DNA of 64,000 bases from Pseudoflavitalea sp. G-6-1-2. GTDB taxonomy: Bacteria > Bacteroidota > Bacteroidia > Chitinophagales > Chitinophagaceae. Below the pieces are notes generated by a model, which saw only the letters and a list, made by a program, of their open reading frames with translations, ran no database searches and was not told the DNA's origin. The stretch is taken from positions 1,054,001 to 1,118,000 of the forward strand of contig NZ_JABBGB010000002.1 in assembly GCF_012927185.1 (NCBI RefSeq). The letters run 5' to 3'. The translations under genes were made by a program, and so were the position numbers. Numbering within the stretch: the stretch's first letter is position 1; each line of letters starts with the position of its first letter. Shown one piece after another: positions 9,656 through 19,659 of this stretch.

Positions 9656-12600
9656 ATGAGTTTAAAAAACTGCTGTAGGGCATTCTATGCTTTGCACTCA
9701 CTCACGCTATTGCTGCTGCTTTTCTCCCCACCTCTAATTGCACAGGAGCCACAGCCAGCCACTCAGCAAAAAATTTCGGGTATGGTAAAAGATTCATTGG
9801 GAACTCCTATCCCCAATGTTTCTGTACTGGAGAAAGGAGTAAAATCAAATGGCACCACTACCGACCACACCGGAATGTTCACGCTTGTACTGAAAGGGAA
9901 TTCAAAAATGCTTGTATTTTCTACCGTAGGTTATGTAACACAGGAAGTAAATTTTGCCGGCAAAACATCGGTGATAGTCACTATGGAATCCGACAAAAAA
10001 TCCCTCACCGATGTGGTGGTGATCGGTTATCAGGAAGTATCGCGCCGCAAAAGTTCGGCAGCCATCGCTACCGTAAAAGGAGAAGTGATTGCCAACCTTC
10101 CCGCTCCCAGCGTAGACATGCTTTTGCAGGGACGTGTCAGTGGCGTAAACGTACAGAACTCTTCGGGAGAGCCCGGCATCCGCAACACACTCGTTGTTCG
10201 CGGCAATACGTCCGTTATGCGCGGATACGATGAAGCAAGAGCGCTCAGTACGCCGCTGTATGTGGTGGATGGCATTCCACTTTCCGTTACCGACTTTGGC
10301 GCGTACGACAACAACAGCACACAAACCAATCAGATAGCGGGTATCAACCCCAATGATATTGAGTCAATCGATATCTTAAAAGATGCTTCCGCAGCCGCTA
10401 TCTATGGAAGCCGCGGCTCGAATGGTGTGATCATCATCAAAACAAAACGCGCAAAAACCGGAAAGCCGGAGATCAACTTCAATGCCTACACCGGCATTAC
10501 TCAAAAACCCGAATTGATGGAAACCATGGCCGGCGCAGAAGAACGCCGGATGAAAATGGCCGTTATTCAATTGTACAACAAATACGATGATAACGAATCA
10601 CTTCCCATGATGCTCACAGACAGTCTGAACCCTGCATTCAACAATGCTACCGACTGGCAGAATATGTTTTACAAACAAGGCATCGTAAGCAACTTCGATC
10701 TGTCTATCTCCGGATCCAACGAAGCCATCAATTACAGACTCAGTCTTGGCCATTACAAAGAAGACGGCATCGTTAGAAATACCGGCTACAAACGATACAG
10801 CGTTCTCGCAACCATTGGTGCAAAAGTTACGCCCTGGCTGCAAAACATGACGCGCATCCGAATCGCACGTCAGGACAGGCCACGAAGCACCAATGAACGC
10901 ACAGGAGGATTCTTTGCCTTCGATACTTATCAGATGCCTTCTTCCTTCTTTGCACTCACAGACAACAGCAGAGATTATCTCTTAGGCAACAATAACCGCA
11001 CCGACAAAAACATAGACAACTCTCTTCAGGTGAGCACTGCATTTATTGTAGACATCCTGAAGAACCTGCATTTCAATACCACACTGAATTACGAAACCAC
11101 CAATGCGAACCGCGACTATTATCAGCCATCAGTGGTGAGAGACAATGAGATGGGTATCGCATCGTCCTTCTCATCGAAGAGAGAATACATCACCATGTTC
11201 AACACCCTCGATTTTACACAGAATTTCGGGGAACATCGCCTCAATGTTATTGCAGGGCAGAACGTGGAGTACACTCAATACAAATCTGTGTTTGGCGAAG
11301 CAGACCTGATTCCCAATGATTATGTATGGCGGGTTATAGTGGCCAACAAGAACTATTCACGTACTCAATCTGCCATTCAGGAAACCGGCCTCCAGAGCAT
11401 CTTTAGCCGCGTCAATTACGATTTCAAAGGCCGCTACCTGCTTTCTGCCGTAGCCAACTTCGATGCATCTTCCAAATTCGGAAAAGAGAATCGCTGGGGC
11501 TTCTTCCCTTCTGTTTCCGCAGGATGGATCATCTCCGATGAACCATTTATGCAGAACAGATTTCCATGGCTCAGTTTCCTGAAACTCAGAGGCAGCTATG
11601 GTGTTACCGGTACTCAGCCGGAAAGAAACTACCTCGGCTATAACAATTACATCGTTAACAAAGCCCGTTTCGATGGCAACGACGATGCAACTTCGTATAA
11701 TGGCGTTCCAGTAATTACACCGGATTACAAAGAAGGTATCGCACAGAAAAGTTTGTCGTGGGAAGAATCCAAACAAGGCAATATCGGTATTGAAGCCGGG
11801 TTTTTCGATGGAAGGATAAGGATCATCGCAGATGCTTACAATCGCAGCACCAGCAAAGGCTTCTTCAATTATCTGCTGCCTGTTGCAAGCGGATACACAC
11901 AGGCGATGACCAATGCAATCGGACTTCGCAACTCCGGCATCGAGCTTACGCTGAACACCAGAAACCTGCCTTCCAAAAGCGCCCTTCAGTGGTACACCGA
12001 TGTCACTTTTTCGTTCAACAAAAACGTGATCACTGCGCTGCCTAATGGAGGCAGAAATATCATCTTCAACACCAATTCGGCGGTATTCGGAGAAGACTAC
12101 CTGCTCTCTGTAGGATTGCCCGCCAATCAATACTATGTGTTCAAATACGCAGGCATTTATTCACAGGAATCCGATATACCATTTAACCTGCTCACAGGGA
12201 AGAGACTCACCGGAATCGCAGGCTGGGACCTGCATCCAGGCGACCCCATACTGATCGATCAGGATGGTAACTTCGAAATCAGGGAACCGATGGATTACAT
12301 CATCGGTGGCGATCCCAATCCTAAATACTACGGAGGGATAATGAATACCTTTACCTGGAAAGGTTTCTCACTCGGTGTATTCCTCAACTTCACATTCGGA
12401 AGGGACATCATGAACAGCTACCTTAACCGCCGCCTGCATTATCTCTTTGAAGAATCAGGCGATCAGGGAGAGAACCAGCTGGCATACCGCGCCATGATGG
12501 ATATAGACAAACTCAACTACTGGAAAAAACCCGGAGACAAAGCGGACTTTCCAACTTTTACACTCGTAAATAATCAACGGGCACCTTATCGGTTCTTCGA

Positions 12601-12856
12601 TAAAACCACCATGTATATTGAAGATGGCAGCTACCTGCGCGTGAAGAACATCACAGTTGGTTATACTTTCCATCCAAGATTATTGAGCAGACTGAAACTG
12701 AAGCGCCTCCGCATTTATGGAATGGTGGACAACCTGGTTACATTCCAGCGTTCCAGCATTCCCGATGCAGAAGCAGTGAATGCATATGGCGTTTATACCG
12801 GAGATGGATATCCGATCCCTAAAAAATTCACATTCGGTATTGATCTTGGGCTCTAA
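9656..12856 (+). CDS. SusC/RagA family TonB-linked outer membrane protein
   Basis: The start at 9656 gives a good signal peptide (LTLLLLLFSPPLIAQEPQP). The 1066-residue product has a CarboxypepD_reg-like domain (ISGMVKDSLGTPIPNVSV), a plug with PLYVVDGIP, and the SusC signature YGSRGSNGVIIIKT, then the barrel. SusC proteins import oligosaccharides or other nutrients together with a SusD lid, powered by TonB. An STN domain is absent, unlike the receptor upstream, so it should not signal through FecR directly. SusD, fasciclin and DUF5007-like genes follow with gaps of 18, 25 and 7 bp. No glycoside hydrolase or peptidase is nearby, so the substrate is open. Confidence 0.94.
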   Translation: MSLKNCCRAFYALHSLTLLLLLFSPPLIAQEPQPATQQKISGMVKDSLGTPIPNVSVLEKGVKSNGTTTDHTGMFTLVLKGNSKMLVFSTVGYVTQEVNFAGKTSVIVTMESDKKSLTDVVVIGYQEVSRRKSSAAIATVKGEVIANLPAPSVDMLLQGRVSGVNVQNSSGEPGIRNTLVVRGNTSVMRGYDEARALSTPLYVVDGIPLSVTDFGAYDNNSTQTNQIAGINPNDIESIDILKDASAAAIYGSRGSNGVIIIKTKRAKTGKPEINFNAYTGITQKPELMETMAGAEERRMKMAVIQLYNKYDDNESLPMMLTDSLNPAFNNATDWQNMFYKQGIVSNFDLSISGSNEAINYRLSLGHYKEDGIVRNTGYKRYSVLATIGAKVTPWLQNMTRIRIARQDRPRSTNERTGGFFAFDTYQMPSSFFALTDNSRDYLLGNNNRTDKNIDNSLQVSTAFIVDILKNLHFNTTLNYETTNANRDYYQPSVVRDNEMGIASSFSSKREYITMFNTLDFTQNFGEHRLNVIAGQNVEYTQYKSVFGEADLIPNDYVWRVIVANKNYSRTQSAIQETGLQSIFSRVNYDFKGRYLLSAVANFDASSKFGKENRWGFFPSVSAGWIISDEPFMQNRFPWLSFLKLRGSYGVTGTQPERNYLGYNNYIVNKARFDGNDDATSYNGVPVITPDYKEGIAQKSLSWEESKQGNIGIEAGFFDGRIRIIADAYNRSTSKGFFNYLLPVASGYTQAMTNAIGLRNSGIELTLNTRNLPSKSALQWYTDVTFSFNKNVITALPNGGRNIIFNTNSAVFGEDYLLSVGLPANQYYVFKYAGIYSQESDIPFNLLTGKRLTGIAGWDLHPGDPILIDQDGNFEIREPMDYIIGGDPNPKYYGGIMNTFTWKGFSLGVFLNFTFGRDIMNSYLNRRLHYLFEESGDQGENQLAYRAMMDIDKLNYWKKPGDKADFPTFTLVNNQRAPYRFFDKTTMYIEDGSYLRVKNITVGYTFHPRLLSRLKLKRLRIYGMVDNLVTFQRSSIPDAEAVNAYGVYTGDGYPIPKKFTFGIDLGL

Positions 12857-12874
12857 CAACTAAAACACTACGAA

Positions 12875-14401
12875 ATGAAAAATCTAACATATTTCTTGTC
12901 AGCTGTTTTACTGGGCTGCATGCTGCTAAGCAGTACTGCCTGTAAAAAAGTACTGGAACTTGAATCGAAGGAAAACCCTTCCAGCAACAAGTTCTGGCAG
13001 AATGAACGCGATGCGCGGGCCGGACTGATGGGAGGTTATTCTCTCCTCCGCGAAGCATTATTAGACAGAAACCGGTACTATGTATATGGCGATGTACCCG
13101 CCAATACTTTCCGGATCACCTACTACTCTGACTATGCCATTCACCAACTCCGCGATGGCTCACTCGATGGATCTTACTATGGCGGTTTGGAGCAATTGCA
13201 GGACTGGAGTATGTTCTACAAAGCCATCGCACAAACTAATCTGCTGGTTGCAAAAATCCCCGGTATTCCCGATAACAGTTTCAAGCCCGGCTACAAAGGT
13301 TATTATCTGGGCGAATCATATTATCTCCGCTCCTTCATCTACTTCTTTATTTCACGTGTGTGGGGCGATGTGCCGCTGGTGCTTGATCCCGTGGAGGACG
13401 TTGCAGAAGCAAAGAACTATGGCCGCGAAAAACAAGCCATCGTACTGAAGCAATGCCTCGATGATCTCGATAAAGCAATACCCATTTTACCTGAACAACC
13501 CATTTCAGCCAATGATCGCGGAGTAAGAGCAACACGCGCATCTGCACTCGCTTTGAAAGCGCATATCTATGCATGGATGAAAGATTATGTAAAATGCGAG
13601 GAAGCTACACGGGATATTGTAGCCAATCCCGCAAAGTTTGGTCTCACCTTCATCACAGACTCCCTGCAATACCAAAAGATGAGTATCGGCAGATCAACGG
13701 AGGCAATCTTCGAGATCAGTGTAAACTACGACCAGAACGAAGGGCAGGATATGGAAACACCCGGCGATTACAAATGGAGCCTCGGATACAAAACGCTCTT
13801 CGACCCTTACGTGAGTTTCAGAAAAGCAAAAAAAGCGGATGATGTTCCCTGGCTGGTACTTGAAGCCACAAGCAAAAAACTGTACAAAGATTCCGGCGAT
13901 CTCCGCAAATCCATCTGGTTCTATCAGGATCCTTCAGACAAAGAACTGCTGATGCTGAAGAAGTACTCCAACGTGATCTACAAAGATGGAGATGTTCAGA
14001 AAGACGCATGGTTCTCCAACAATATCCTCATCTTCCGCCTCTCAGACATTATGCTGCTGCGTGCCGAAGCGTTGTACAAAACTTCCAGAGAAGGAGACGC
14101 AAGAATGCTGGTGAATCAGATACGCAGCCGCGCACATCTCAAGGAGGCCGATCCCACATTGACAGGTGAAAATTTCTTCCGTTACCTCATCTATGAACGC
14201 CATCGCGAGTTATTTGCAGAGGGGCATGCATTCTGGGATGAGCTGCGTACAGGAACCATTGAAGATTTCAATCCAACATTCAATGGATCGGTAACACCAG
14301 GAAATCCAAAATTTGGCATGAATTACTGGCCCATTCCCCGCATTCTTTTTAAAGACAATCTGCTGATGAAACAAACACCCTACTGGAATGGCAGAATCTG
14401 A
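12875..14401 (+). CDS. SusD/RagB family nutrient-binding lipoprotein
   Basis: The 508-residue protein starts with a lipoprotein leader ending LLSSTACKK. The SusD fold is indicated by the TPR-like helical part with GESYYLRSFIYFFISRVWGD and RATRASALALKAHIYAWMKD, and by the C-terminal RAEALYKTSREGDARMLVNQ and YERHRELFAEGHAFWDELRT. It sits as a lid on SusC and binds the substrate at the cell surface. Length is normal and the pair with SusC is complete. Confidence 0.94.
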   Translation: MKNLTYFLSAVLLGCMLLSSTACKKVLELESKENPSSNKFWQNERDARAGLMGGYSLLREALLDRNRYYVYGDVPANTFRITYYSDYAIHQLRDGSLDGSYYGGLEQLQDWSMFYKAIAQTNLLVAKIPGIPDNSFKPGYKGYYLGESYYLRSFIYFFISRVWGDVPLVLDPVEDVAEAKNYGREKQAIVLKQCLDDLDKAIPILPEQPISANDRGVRATRASALALKAHIYAWMKDYVKCEEATRDIVANPAKFGLTFITDSLQYQKMSIGRSTEAIFEISVNYDQNEGQDMETPGDYKWSLGYKTLFDPYVSFRKAKKADDVPWLVLEATSKKLYKDSGDLRKSIWFYQDPSDKELLMLKKYSNVIYKDGDVQKDAWFSNNILIFRLSDIMLLRAEALYKTSREGDARMLVNQIRSRAHLKEADPTLTGENFFRYLIYERHRELFAEGHAFWDELRTGTIEDFNPTFNGSVTPGNPKFGMNYWPIPRILFKDNLLMKQTPYWNGRI

Positions 14402-14426
14402 TTGCTCAACAAAAAAACTGACAAAC

Positions 14427-15107
14427 ATGAAACCAATCATAAAATATTCATTGCTCCTATTGCTGGTTGCCTCATTTGCATCCTGCAAAAAAGACTATCT
14501 GAAAGGCGGCAGTCTGCATGATCCCAAATTCAATGGCAGCACATACGAATACCTGAAAACAAATGCGCTGTTCGATACACTGGTACTGCTGATCGACAAA
14601 ACAGGATTGAAGGATGAAGTAAATGCAGCCAACAATACCTTCTTCGCTCCTACCGATTACGCCATCAATAATTACGTGAAAAAAGTTGTACAGGAAAGAA
14701 AAAGACTCGAAGAGAATGATGAGAACCTGATCGTCAATTTTAGTGACCTCGACTTTGGCCCCCTGAAGGATTCACTGCGTGCTTATATATTCCAGGAGAA
14801 AATTGCGAGGGACAACCTCAATAAAGATGGGAAGATGTATGCATCAAAAGATGGCGAGCAGCGCCATATTTCACTTCGTGACGATCCAAGCAATACCTAC
14901 ACTACCGGCGGCCTCACCATCACTCCGCAATACATTTATTTCTCGAAAGTGATTGGCGCGGTTGATCCGGTTGACAATATCGATGTTCCGGACGAAGAGA
15001 AAGATCTGAGAATAGTCTCGCAAACGTCTGGCATCATTACCAATAATGGCATGTTACACGTATTGGCCAACAACCATATTTTCACTTTTGCGAAAGAACC
15101 TAAATAA
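14427..15107 (+). CDS. fasciclin domain lipoprotein
   Basis: The start at 14427 is chosen because it directly precedes a lipoprotein signal (YSLLLLLVASFASCKKDY). The 226-residue product carries a fasciclin (FAS1)-like core: NTFFAPTDYAINNYVKKV at ~70-90 and a closing NNGMLHVLANNHIFTF near the end. FAS1 domains mediate adhesion or binding of surface ligands. In Chitinophagaceae such lipoproteins often follow SusCD pairs. A role as an extra surface binding protein for the same cargo is inferred from the operon. Confidence 0.82.
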   Translation: MKPIIKYSLLLLLVASFASCKKDYLKGGSLHDPKFNGSTYEYLKTNALFDTLVLLIDKTGLKDEVNAANNTFFAPTDYAINNYVKKVVQERKRLEENDENLIVNFSDLDFGPLKDSLRAYIFQEKIARDNLNKDGKMYASKDGEQRHISLRDDPSNTYTTGGLTITPQYIYFSKVIGAVDPVDNIDVPDEEKDLRIVSQTSGIITNNGMLHVLANNHIFTFAKEPK

Positions 15108-15114
15108 TACTTGT

Positions 15115-16104
15115 ATGAACACTACAATCAATATCAGGCATCTCATCGCAGTAGTAGTTGCAGCACTACTGGTTTTCATTGCCTGCAAAAAAGTCCCTGT
15201 AGGTTATATCAGCTCTCAGGTACGGTATGTGAGTGATACCATCCGTGTGCCGAAAGGCACAAATTTCAGTACTGATGCCAGAGGTTTTGAAGTGGATGGA
15301 TCCAGCTACCCCATCAGTGTAAAACTGCTGGAAGTGCGCGATCTGGCTACCGGCAAACCAGTGAGCTTCTTCACAGATAAACATGATGTAACTGTCTTTA
15401 CAGCCTTGTTCGATCCGAATACCGACACCACCGTTGAGCTGCTGAATAAGAAAAGAAAAACAGAGAGCCTTGCTCCTGTGAAGATGATTGAAAAATCCGG
15501 ACAATTGATGTTCAATACGGGAACCATCGATATTCCAAACGGAAATTACACTTTCGACATTCAATTGAATAATGGAAGTGGCCAAAGGATATTCAAGGAT
15601 ATTTCAACAATACAGATCCAGGACATTCCATTCAAAGTTGAAAATTCAGGTGGTACCGCCTGGTTTCAGGATAACAGTACTATCAGCGGTGACATAGGTG
15701 TACCCACCATCACTTTCAAAAAGCTAAACAATGATGGTTATCAGGTGAGGTTGAAGATCACAGATAAAACAGGAACTCCCTTCAATCCTAAAGCAGGCGA
15801 GTTGATCAAAAGGGGCGACAGGCCTACATTTGAGACCTATGCTAAATTTCATCCGGTTCAATACACGGATACCACCATGGTGTGTGATTTTGAACTGACT
15901 CCATTCCCGATGCTTGAATTTCCGGGTTATGGTTACCTGATGTATTATCGTATCCCCAGCAAATTTGTAACAATTGATCCCGGCATTACCACAACTCCTG
16001 CCAGCATCTACAGTGTCAATCCGAGATTTGCGATCAGGGTATTACAGACAGGAACATACGAAGTAACAGTAAAAATACCTTACGTAACCAGAAAAGGAGG
16101 GTAG
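15115..16104 (+). CDS. DUF5007-like lipoprotein
   Basis: The ATG at 15115 gives a lipoprotein leader (VVVAALLVFIACKKVPVGYI). The remaining ~300 residues look like beta-sandwich sequence (FEVDGSSYPISVKLLEVRD, FDPNTDTTVELLNKKRK, NGNYTFDIQLNNGSGQRIF). This resembles the DUF5007 proteins that follow SusD/fasciclin genes in related genomes. The assignment is from memory of the family and was not checked. It is the last gene of the SusC operon; a terminator follows 25 bp later. Confidence 0.65.
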   Translation: MNTTINIRHLIAVVVAALLVFIACKKVPVGYISSQVRYVSDTIRVPKGTNFSTDARGFEVDGSSYPISVKLLEVRDLATGKPVSFFTDKHDVTVFTALFDPNTDTTVELLNKKRKTESLAPVKMIEKSGQLMFNTGTIDIPNGNYTFDIQLNNGSGQRIFKDISTIQIQDIPFKVENSGGTAWFQDNSTISGDIGVPTITFKKLNNDGYQVRLKITDKTGTPFNPKAGELIKRGDRPTFETYAKFHPVQYTDTTMVCDFELTPFPMLEFPGYGYLMYYRIPSKFVTIDPGITTTPASIYSVNPRFAIRVLQTGTYEVTVKIPYVTRKGG

Positions 16105-16128
16105 AAAATAATAGAATGTAAAAATAGA

Positions 16129-16158
16129 GAAGGGCTGAACTTTGATTCAGCCCTTTTG
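16129..16158. terminator. terminator after the SusC operon
   Basis: AAGGGCTGAA...TTCAGCCCTTTT forms a 10-bp stem with a six-base loop between convergent genes. Confidence 0.8.
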
Positions 16159-16176
16159 CCTTTCTGTTGGGTTGAG

Positions 16177-17064
16177 TTACATCACATAATAAGTTTCCGG
16201 AGCGGGCGGTTTTGAAATGGTTCCCATACCTGCCATTTCAGCCAAATTTCGTTCGATGGTTTCGGACAGTGTAGTCATCGGTGTATCCGTAGGTGTGTTC
16301 TCAAATGGATCCTGCATCAGAATAGCAGTGCGTTCTATAGCGATGAACAACAGCGGCACCACGGTAACGATAAATACTTCCAGCACTTTATTGTTTCGTT
16401 CGAGACCAAATGGAAGAATGGTCATAAACACATAGATCAGAAAATGGATCAGCAGGCTGTAAGACCACGGGAATACAGTGTTCTTGATTCTTTCGCACCG
16501 GCCCATCGAATCGGTAAGTCGTTGCAATGTGGCATCGATCTGAATTTGTTTATTGGCGTTCAGCTGATACTGGTCCGATACCTGTGCCAGTTCTTCTGCA
16601 TGTTTGGTGAGCAACAGATTTGGCAGGTTCTCGCTTTGAAGGTGGTGTTCGGTACAGTAATCTTTCAGTTTCTGCGACGGTTCAGTTCTCCTCAATGAGT
16701 GTGTAAGCGCAAAGCACCAGGCGGATTGCCTGATGGCGAAGCTTTTGATGATGCCTGCCTTTTGAGGATCGTTGGGAATGAATTCGAGCAGCTGCCTGAT
16801 AAGCGTTCTGCTGTCGTTGACAATGGCGCCCCAGATGATCCTTGCCTCCCACCATCGTTCGTAAGACTGGGCTGTTCTGAAGGCCAGCAACAGGGAAACC
16901 AGTGTGCCCACCAATGCAGCATGTCCCAAAGGAATATCGATGCTTTTCAGAACAGGCAGGTGATCAAACAAACCCATTACAGTGGCATAACAAACAATGG
17001 CCAGCGCATCCCATTTTATCAGGTTGAGAAAGTAACCGAGCGAAATCCTTTTCTTAAGGAGCAT
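16177..17064 (-). CDS. bestrophin family anion channel
   Basis: The 295-residue membrane protein matches the bacterial bestrophin (UPF0187) family, pentameric anion or cation channels of the inner membrane. The diagnostic block is LLAFRTAQSYERWWEARIIW with following GAIVNDSR. About four membrane segments are visible (residues ~17-35, 48-65, 205-225, 230-250). Length is normal. Its physiological ion is unknown. It is transcribed alone. Confidence 0.88.
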   Translation of the reverse strand: MLLKKRISLGYFLNLIKWDALAIVCYATVMGLFDHLPVLKSIDIPLGHAALVGTLVSLLLAFRTAQSYERWWEARIIWGAIVNDSRTLIRQLLEFIPNDPQKAGIIKSFAIRQSAWCFALTHSLRRTEPSQKLKDYCTEHHLQSENLPNLLLTKHAEELAQVSDQYQLNANKQIQIDATLQRLTDSMGRCERIKNTVFPWSYSLLIHFLIYVFMTILPFGLERNNKVLEVFIVTVVPLLFIAIERTAILMQDPFENTPTDTPMTTLSETIERNLAEMAGMGTISKPPAPETYYVM

Positions 17065-17168
17065 AGCTAAGTATTTTTGACTTTACCCACTCACACCAGT
17101 ACGCGCAAACACATTATAAATTTATGAATACTTATTATACGATGCGGCTTTGAGGGGCATCTCTGAAA

Positions 17169-17196
17169 AAGAAAACCCCGCAGTTGCGGGGCTTTC
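17169..17196 (-). terminator. terminator for the DUF937-like gene
   Basis: The stem GAAA(A)CCCCGCA/TGCGGGGCTTTC lies just after the minus-strand gene, with a T run in the minus direction. Confidence 0.8.
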
Positions 17197-17218
17197 CAGG
17201 AATATTTCTGAGAGGAGG

Positions 17219-17809
17219 TTATTTGCCGAATAAACCGGAAAGGTTATCCAGAATACCGCCGCCGCCATCTGTGTCTTTTTTCGCATCATCAGACTTGCCG
17301 CCACCGATTGCATCGGTGAGGTCTTTGAGGTCTGTTTTGCCGTCTTTATTGATATCGAGCGCACCACCACCCAGCATGGATGTGATGTTGCTGAGATCGA
17401 ATCCACCGCCACCCTGTCCGCCGGTAAAGCTGCCGATCAGGGAAGAGAGATCAAAACCTCCGCCGCCGCTGCCAGACTTATTGAAAAGTTTGCTGATGAT
17501 CATAGGAAGAATTGAACTTGCGATACCACTCGCCTGTGCCCCACTGATACCCAGCTTGTTTGCCAGATTGCCGGTAAGATCGGAGTTTACAGTCTGCATT
17601 ACAGGATGATTTTCATCTGCCCCGCCTCCCGAAAACATGCTCATAAGATCGGAAGCGCCGCCATTGCCGATCATGTTCTGAATAGAACCGATAATTGATT
17701 CACTGGCGATATTGCTTACGGTTTCATTCTGCTCGTTGGGAATATCAGGGTTTTGTTCTACAACTTCCTGTGAAGATTGCTTCACCATTGACATTAATTG
17801 CTCTATCAT
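17219..17809 (-). CDS. glycine-rich protein with an EF-hand-like calcium loop
   Basis: The start MIEQLMSMVKQS at 17809 is preferred to an earlier in-frame one. The 196-residue protein has helical segments in the first half and several glycine-rich links (GSGGGGFDLSSLIGSFTGGQ). LDINKDGKTDLKDLTDAIGG is a dockerin/EF-hand-like calcium loop (D-x-N-x-D-G). The arrangement resembles small Bacteroidota proteins annotated as DUF937 or EF-hand domain. No signal peptide is present. The function is unknown. Confidence 0.6.
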   Translation of the reverse strand: MIEQLMSMVKQSSQEVVEQNPDIPNEQNETVSNIASESIIGSIQNMIGNGGASDLMSMFSGGGADENHPVMQTVNSDLTGNLANKLGISGAQASGIASSILPMIISKLFNKSGSGGGGFDLSSLIGSFTGGQGGGGFDLSNITSMLGGGALDINKDGKTDLKDLTDAIGGGKSDDAKKDTDGGGGILDNLSGLFGK

Positions 17810-17962
17810 ATAGTTGGCGTTTTGGTAAATGTACGGTTTCTGATAAAGCAACGATGTAGAGAAACCTTGTTCAGCAGATTAATTTTGAGTAACGAGCGCA
17901 ATAATGGAACATTTCTCCAAACCTCACGACCTTAAAGAAGGCTTGTAGTTAAAACCTCCATT

Positions 17963-19006
17963 ATGAAAATTCTACTACTGTCCATTTTACTCTGCTCCTG
18001 CATGTATGCCGAATCTCAGCAACTGGACAATATTGTACAGGATGCTGCGGATCATTATCTGCAAGATTCATCAAGAACAGCCCTGTCGGTGGGCATAATA
18101 CTGAAGGGCCAAAGTTATACCTGGCATTTCGGTACAATCAGTAAAGGCAAAAAGCAAAAACCCACTAATGAAAGCTCCTATGAAATGGGATCCATCACCA
18201 AAACTTTTACGGGATTGCTGGTGGCCCAGGCAATCACAGAAGGGAAAATGAAGCTGAACGATGATATCCGGAAATACCTGCCGGGCACCTACCCTCATTT
18301 GCAATACCCGAATGGAGATCCTGTGAAACTCAGTTATCTGTTGGCACATACCAGTCAACTGCCCGCATCCTTTGTGAGAACTGAAGACGGGCAACTGAAT
18401 GACTCATCTTTTCTTCAGCAACTGAAAGCACTGAGGCCAGATACTTTGCATCCTTTCAATTATCATTACTCCAACCTGGGTTACCAATTGCTGGGATATA
18501 TGCTGCGAAATGTTTACTCCCGCAATTATGGGCAGCTATTGAAAAACATCACGGCGAAATTACAGATGAACGCCACATCCGTTGGCACGGCAATCAGCGG
18601 CAGTAAAAATATGCTCAGCGGGTATACGGCTGCAGGCACTGAGTCCACGCCCATCGATACTGCTTATCCGGCGGCCGGAGCCATCAGATCAACTCTTCCG
18701 GATATGTTGAAATACATGCAATACCAGTTGAGTGAAAATGATGCAGCAGTAAAACTATCCCATCGCATCCTTTATGGCAATATCGATGAAGGCGCCGCCT
18801 GTTTTCAATGGACCTACGGCAAAACATGGAACTGGGATTATTACTACCGGGCAGATGGAGGAACCAGCGGTTTCAGAACCTTTCTTATTTTTTATCCGGA
18901 TTATCAGTTAGGCATTGTATTACTGACCAATCAGACCAACGAATCGGCAGGCAGGAAGCTGAACGAAATGGCCGCTGCCATTTTAAGAAAAGTAAAAGCA
19001 AAGTAA
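17963..19006 (+). CDS. secreted serine hydrolase (class C beta-lactamase/PBP fold)
   Basis: The 347-residue protein has a signal peptide ending near YAESQQ. The nucleophile motif SxxK is in MGSITKTFTGLL (S-I-T-K, around residue 77). The second motif YxN is in FNYHYSNLGYQLLGYML. The third, normally K/H-[ST]-G, is replaced by ADGGTSGFRTF, as in many esterase-like members. These act on peptidoglycan peptides, esters or amides in the periplasm. A true beta-lactamase role is not supported. It is the first of two co-directed genes; an isomerase gene follows 43 bp later. Confidence 0.85.
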   Translation: MKILLLSILLCSCMYAESQQLDNIVQDAADHYLQDSSRTALSVGIILKGQSYTWHFGTISKGKKQKPTNESSYEMGSITKTFTGLLVAQAITEGKMKLNDDIRKYLPGTYPHLQYPNGDPVKLSYLLAHTSQLPASFVRTEDGQLNDSSFLQQLKALRPDTLHPFNYHYSNLGYQLLGYMLRNVYSRNYGQLLKNITAKLQMNATSVGTAISGSKNMLSGYTAAGTESTPIDTAYPAAGAIRSTLPDMLKYMQYQLSENDAAVKLSHRILYGNIDEGAACFQWTYGKTWNWDYYYRADGGTSGFRTFLIFYPDYQLGIVLLTNQTNESAGRKLNEMAAAILRKVKAK

Positions 19007-19049
19007 AATAACCAACTCCTTATATTTGTTCCTTAAACTAATAACATAC

Positions 19050-19508
19050 ATGCGTTTATTTACTCTTGCTTTCAGTATGGTAATGGCCCTGGCTCTTACG
19101 GGGTGCAGCAGTAAGGACAAAAAAGGCGGATGCACCACGCCTGCAGAAGATGATGCCAAAATGGTGAAATATATCGCCGATAACGGTATCAATGCTACCA
19201 AACACGCCAGCGGACTGTATTACCAGATCATCGATCCGGGAACAGGCGCAACACCTACCGCCAGCTCAACAGTAAAAGCGAACTATAACGGCAAATTCAC
19301 CGACAACAAATCTTTCGATGCTAACGTAGCCAGCTTTCCACTGAATAGAGTGATTAAGGGTTGGCAGATAGGTATCCCGCTTATCAAGCAGGGAGGAAAA
19401 ATAAAACTGATCATCCCACCTTACCTGGGGTATGAATGTGACGACTATAATGGCATTCCCGGCAATTCTGTATTGGTATTCGATGTGGAGTTACTGGAAG
19501 TTAGATAA
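19050..19508 (+). CDS. FKBP-type peptidyl-prolyl cis-trans isomerase lipoprotein
   Basis: The start at 19050 gives a short lipoprotein signal (MVMALALTGCSSK). The 152-residue product carries an FKBP domain: SGLYYQIIDPGTGATPTASS, VKANYNGKFTDNKSFDA, IKGWQIGIPLIKQGGKIKLI and IPPYLGYECDD. FKBPs speed up proline isomerisation during folding; the lipid anchor places it in the periplasm. Length fits a single-domain envelope FKBP. An upstream in-frame ATG at 19026 would add eight residues ahead of the signal and is less likely. Confidence 0.9.
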   Translation: MRLFTLAFSMVMALALTGCSSKDKKGGCTTPAEDDAKMVKYIADNGINATKHASGLYYQIIDPGTGATPTASSTVKANYNGKFTDNKSFDANVASFPLNRVIKGWQIGIPLIKQGGKIKLIIPPYLGYECDDYNGIPGNSVLVFDVELLEVR

Positions 19509-19532
19509 ACGAATAAAGACCTGATGGCTTCG

Positions 19533-19577
19533 GCCAATAAAAAGGAAGTACAAATTGTGCTTCCTTTTTTATTGGCA
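19533..19577 (+). terminator. terminator after the FKBP gene
   Basis: GCCAATAAAAAGGAAG pairs with CTTCCTTTTTTATTGGC around a short loop. The long A/T-rich stem suits both directions. Confidence 0.75.
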
Positions 19578-19659
19578 ATTAATCAGATCAGAGGGAAATA
19601 TTATCTTCAGTAACAGATTCAGTTACTTTTAAGGCCTGATAGCCTGCCATCTCAATAAC

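Noticed and set aside
17963-19006. True class C beta-lactamase (AmpC)
   Set aside because: The third KTG-type motif is missing; it is closer to general serine hydrolases of this fold.
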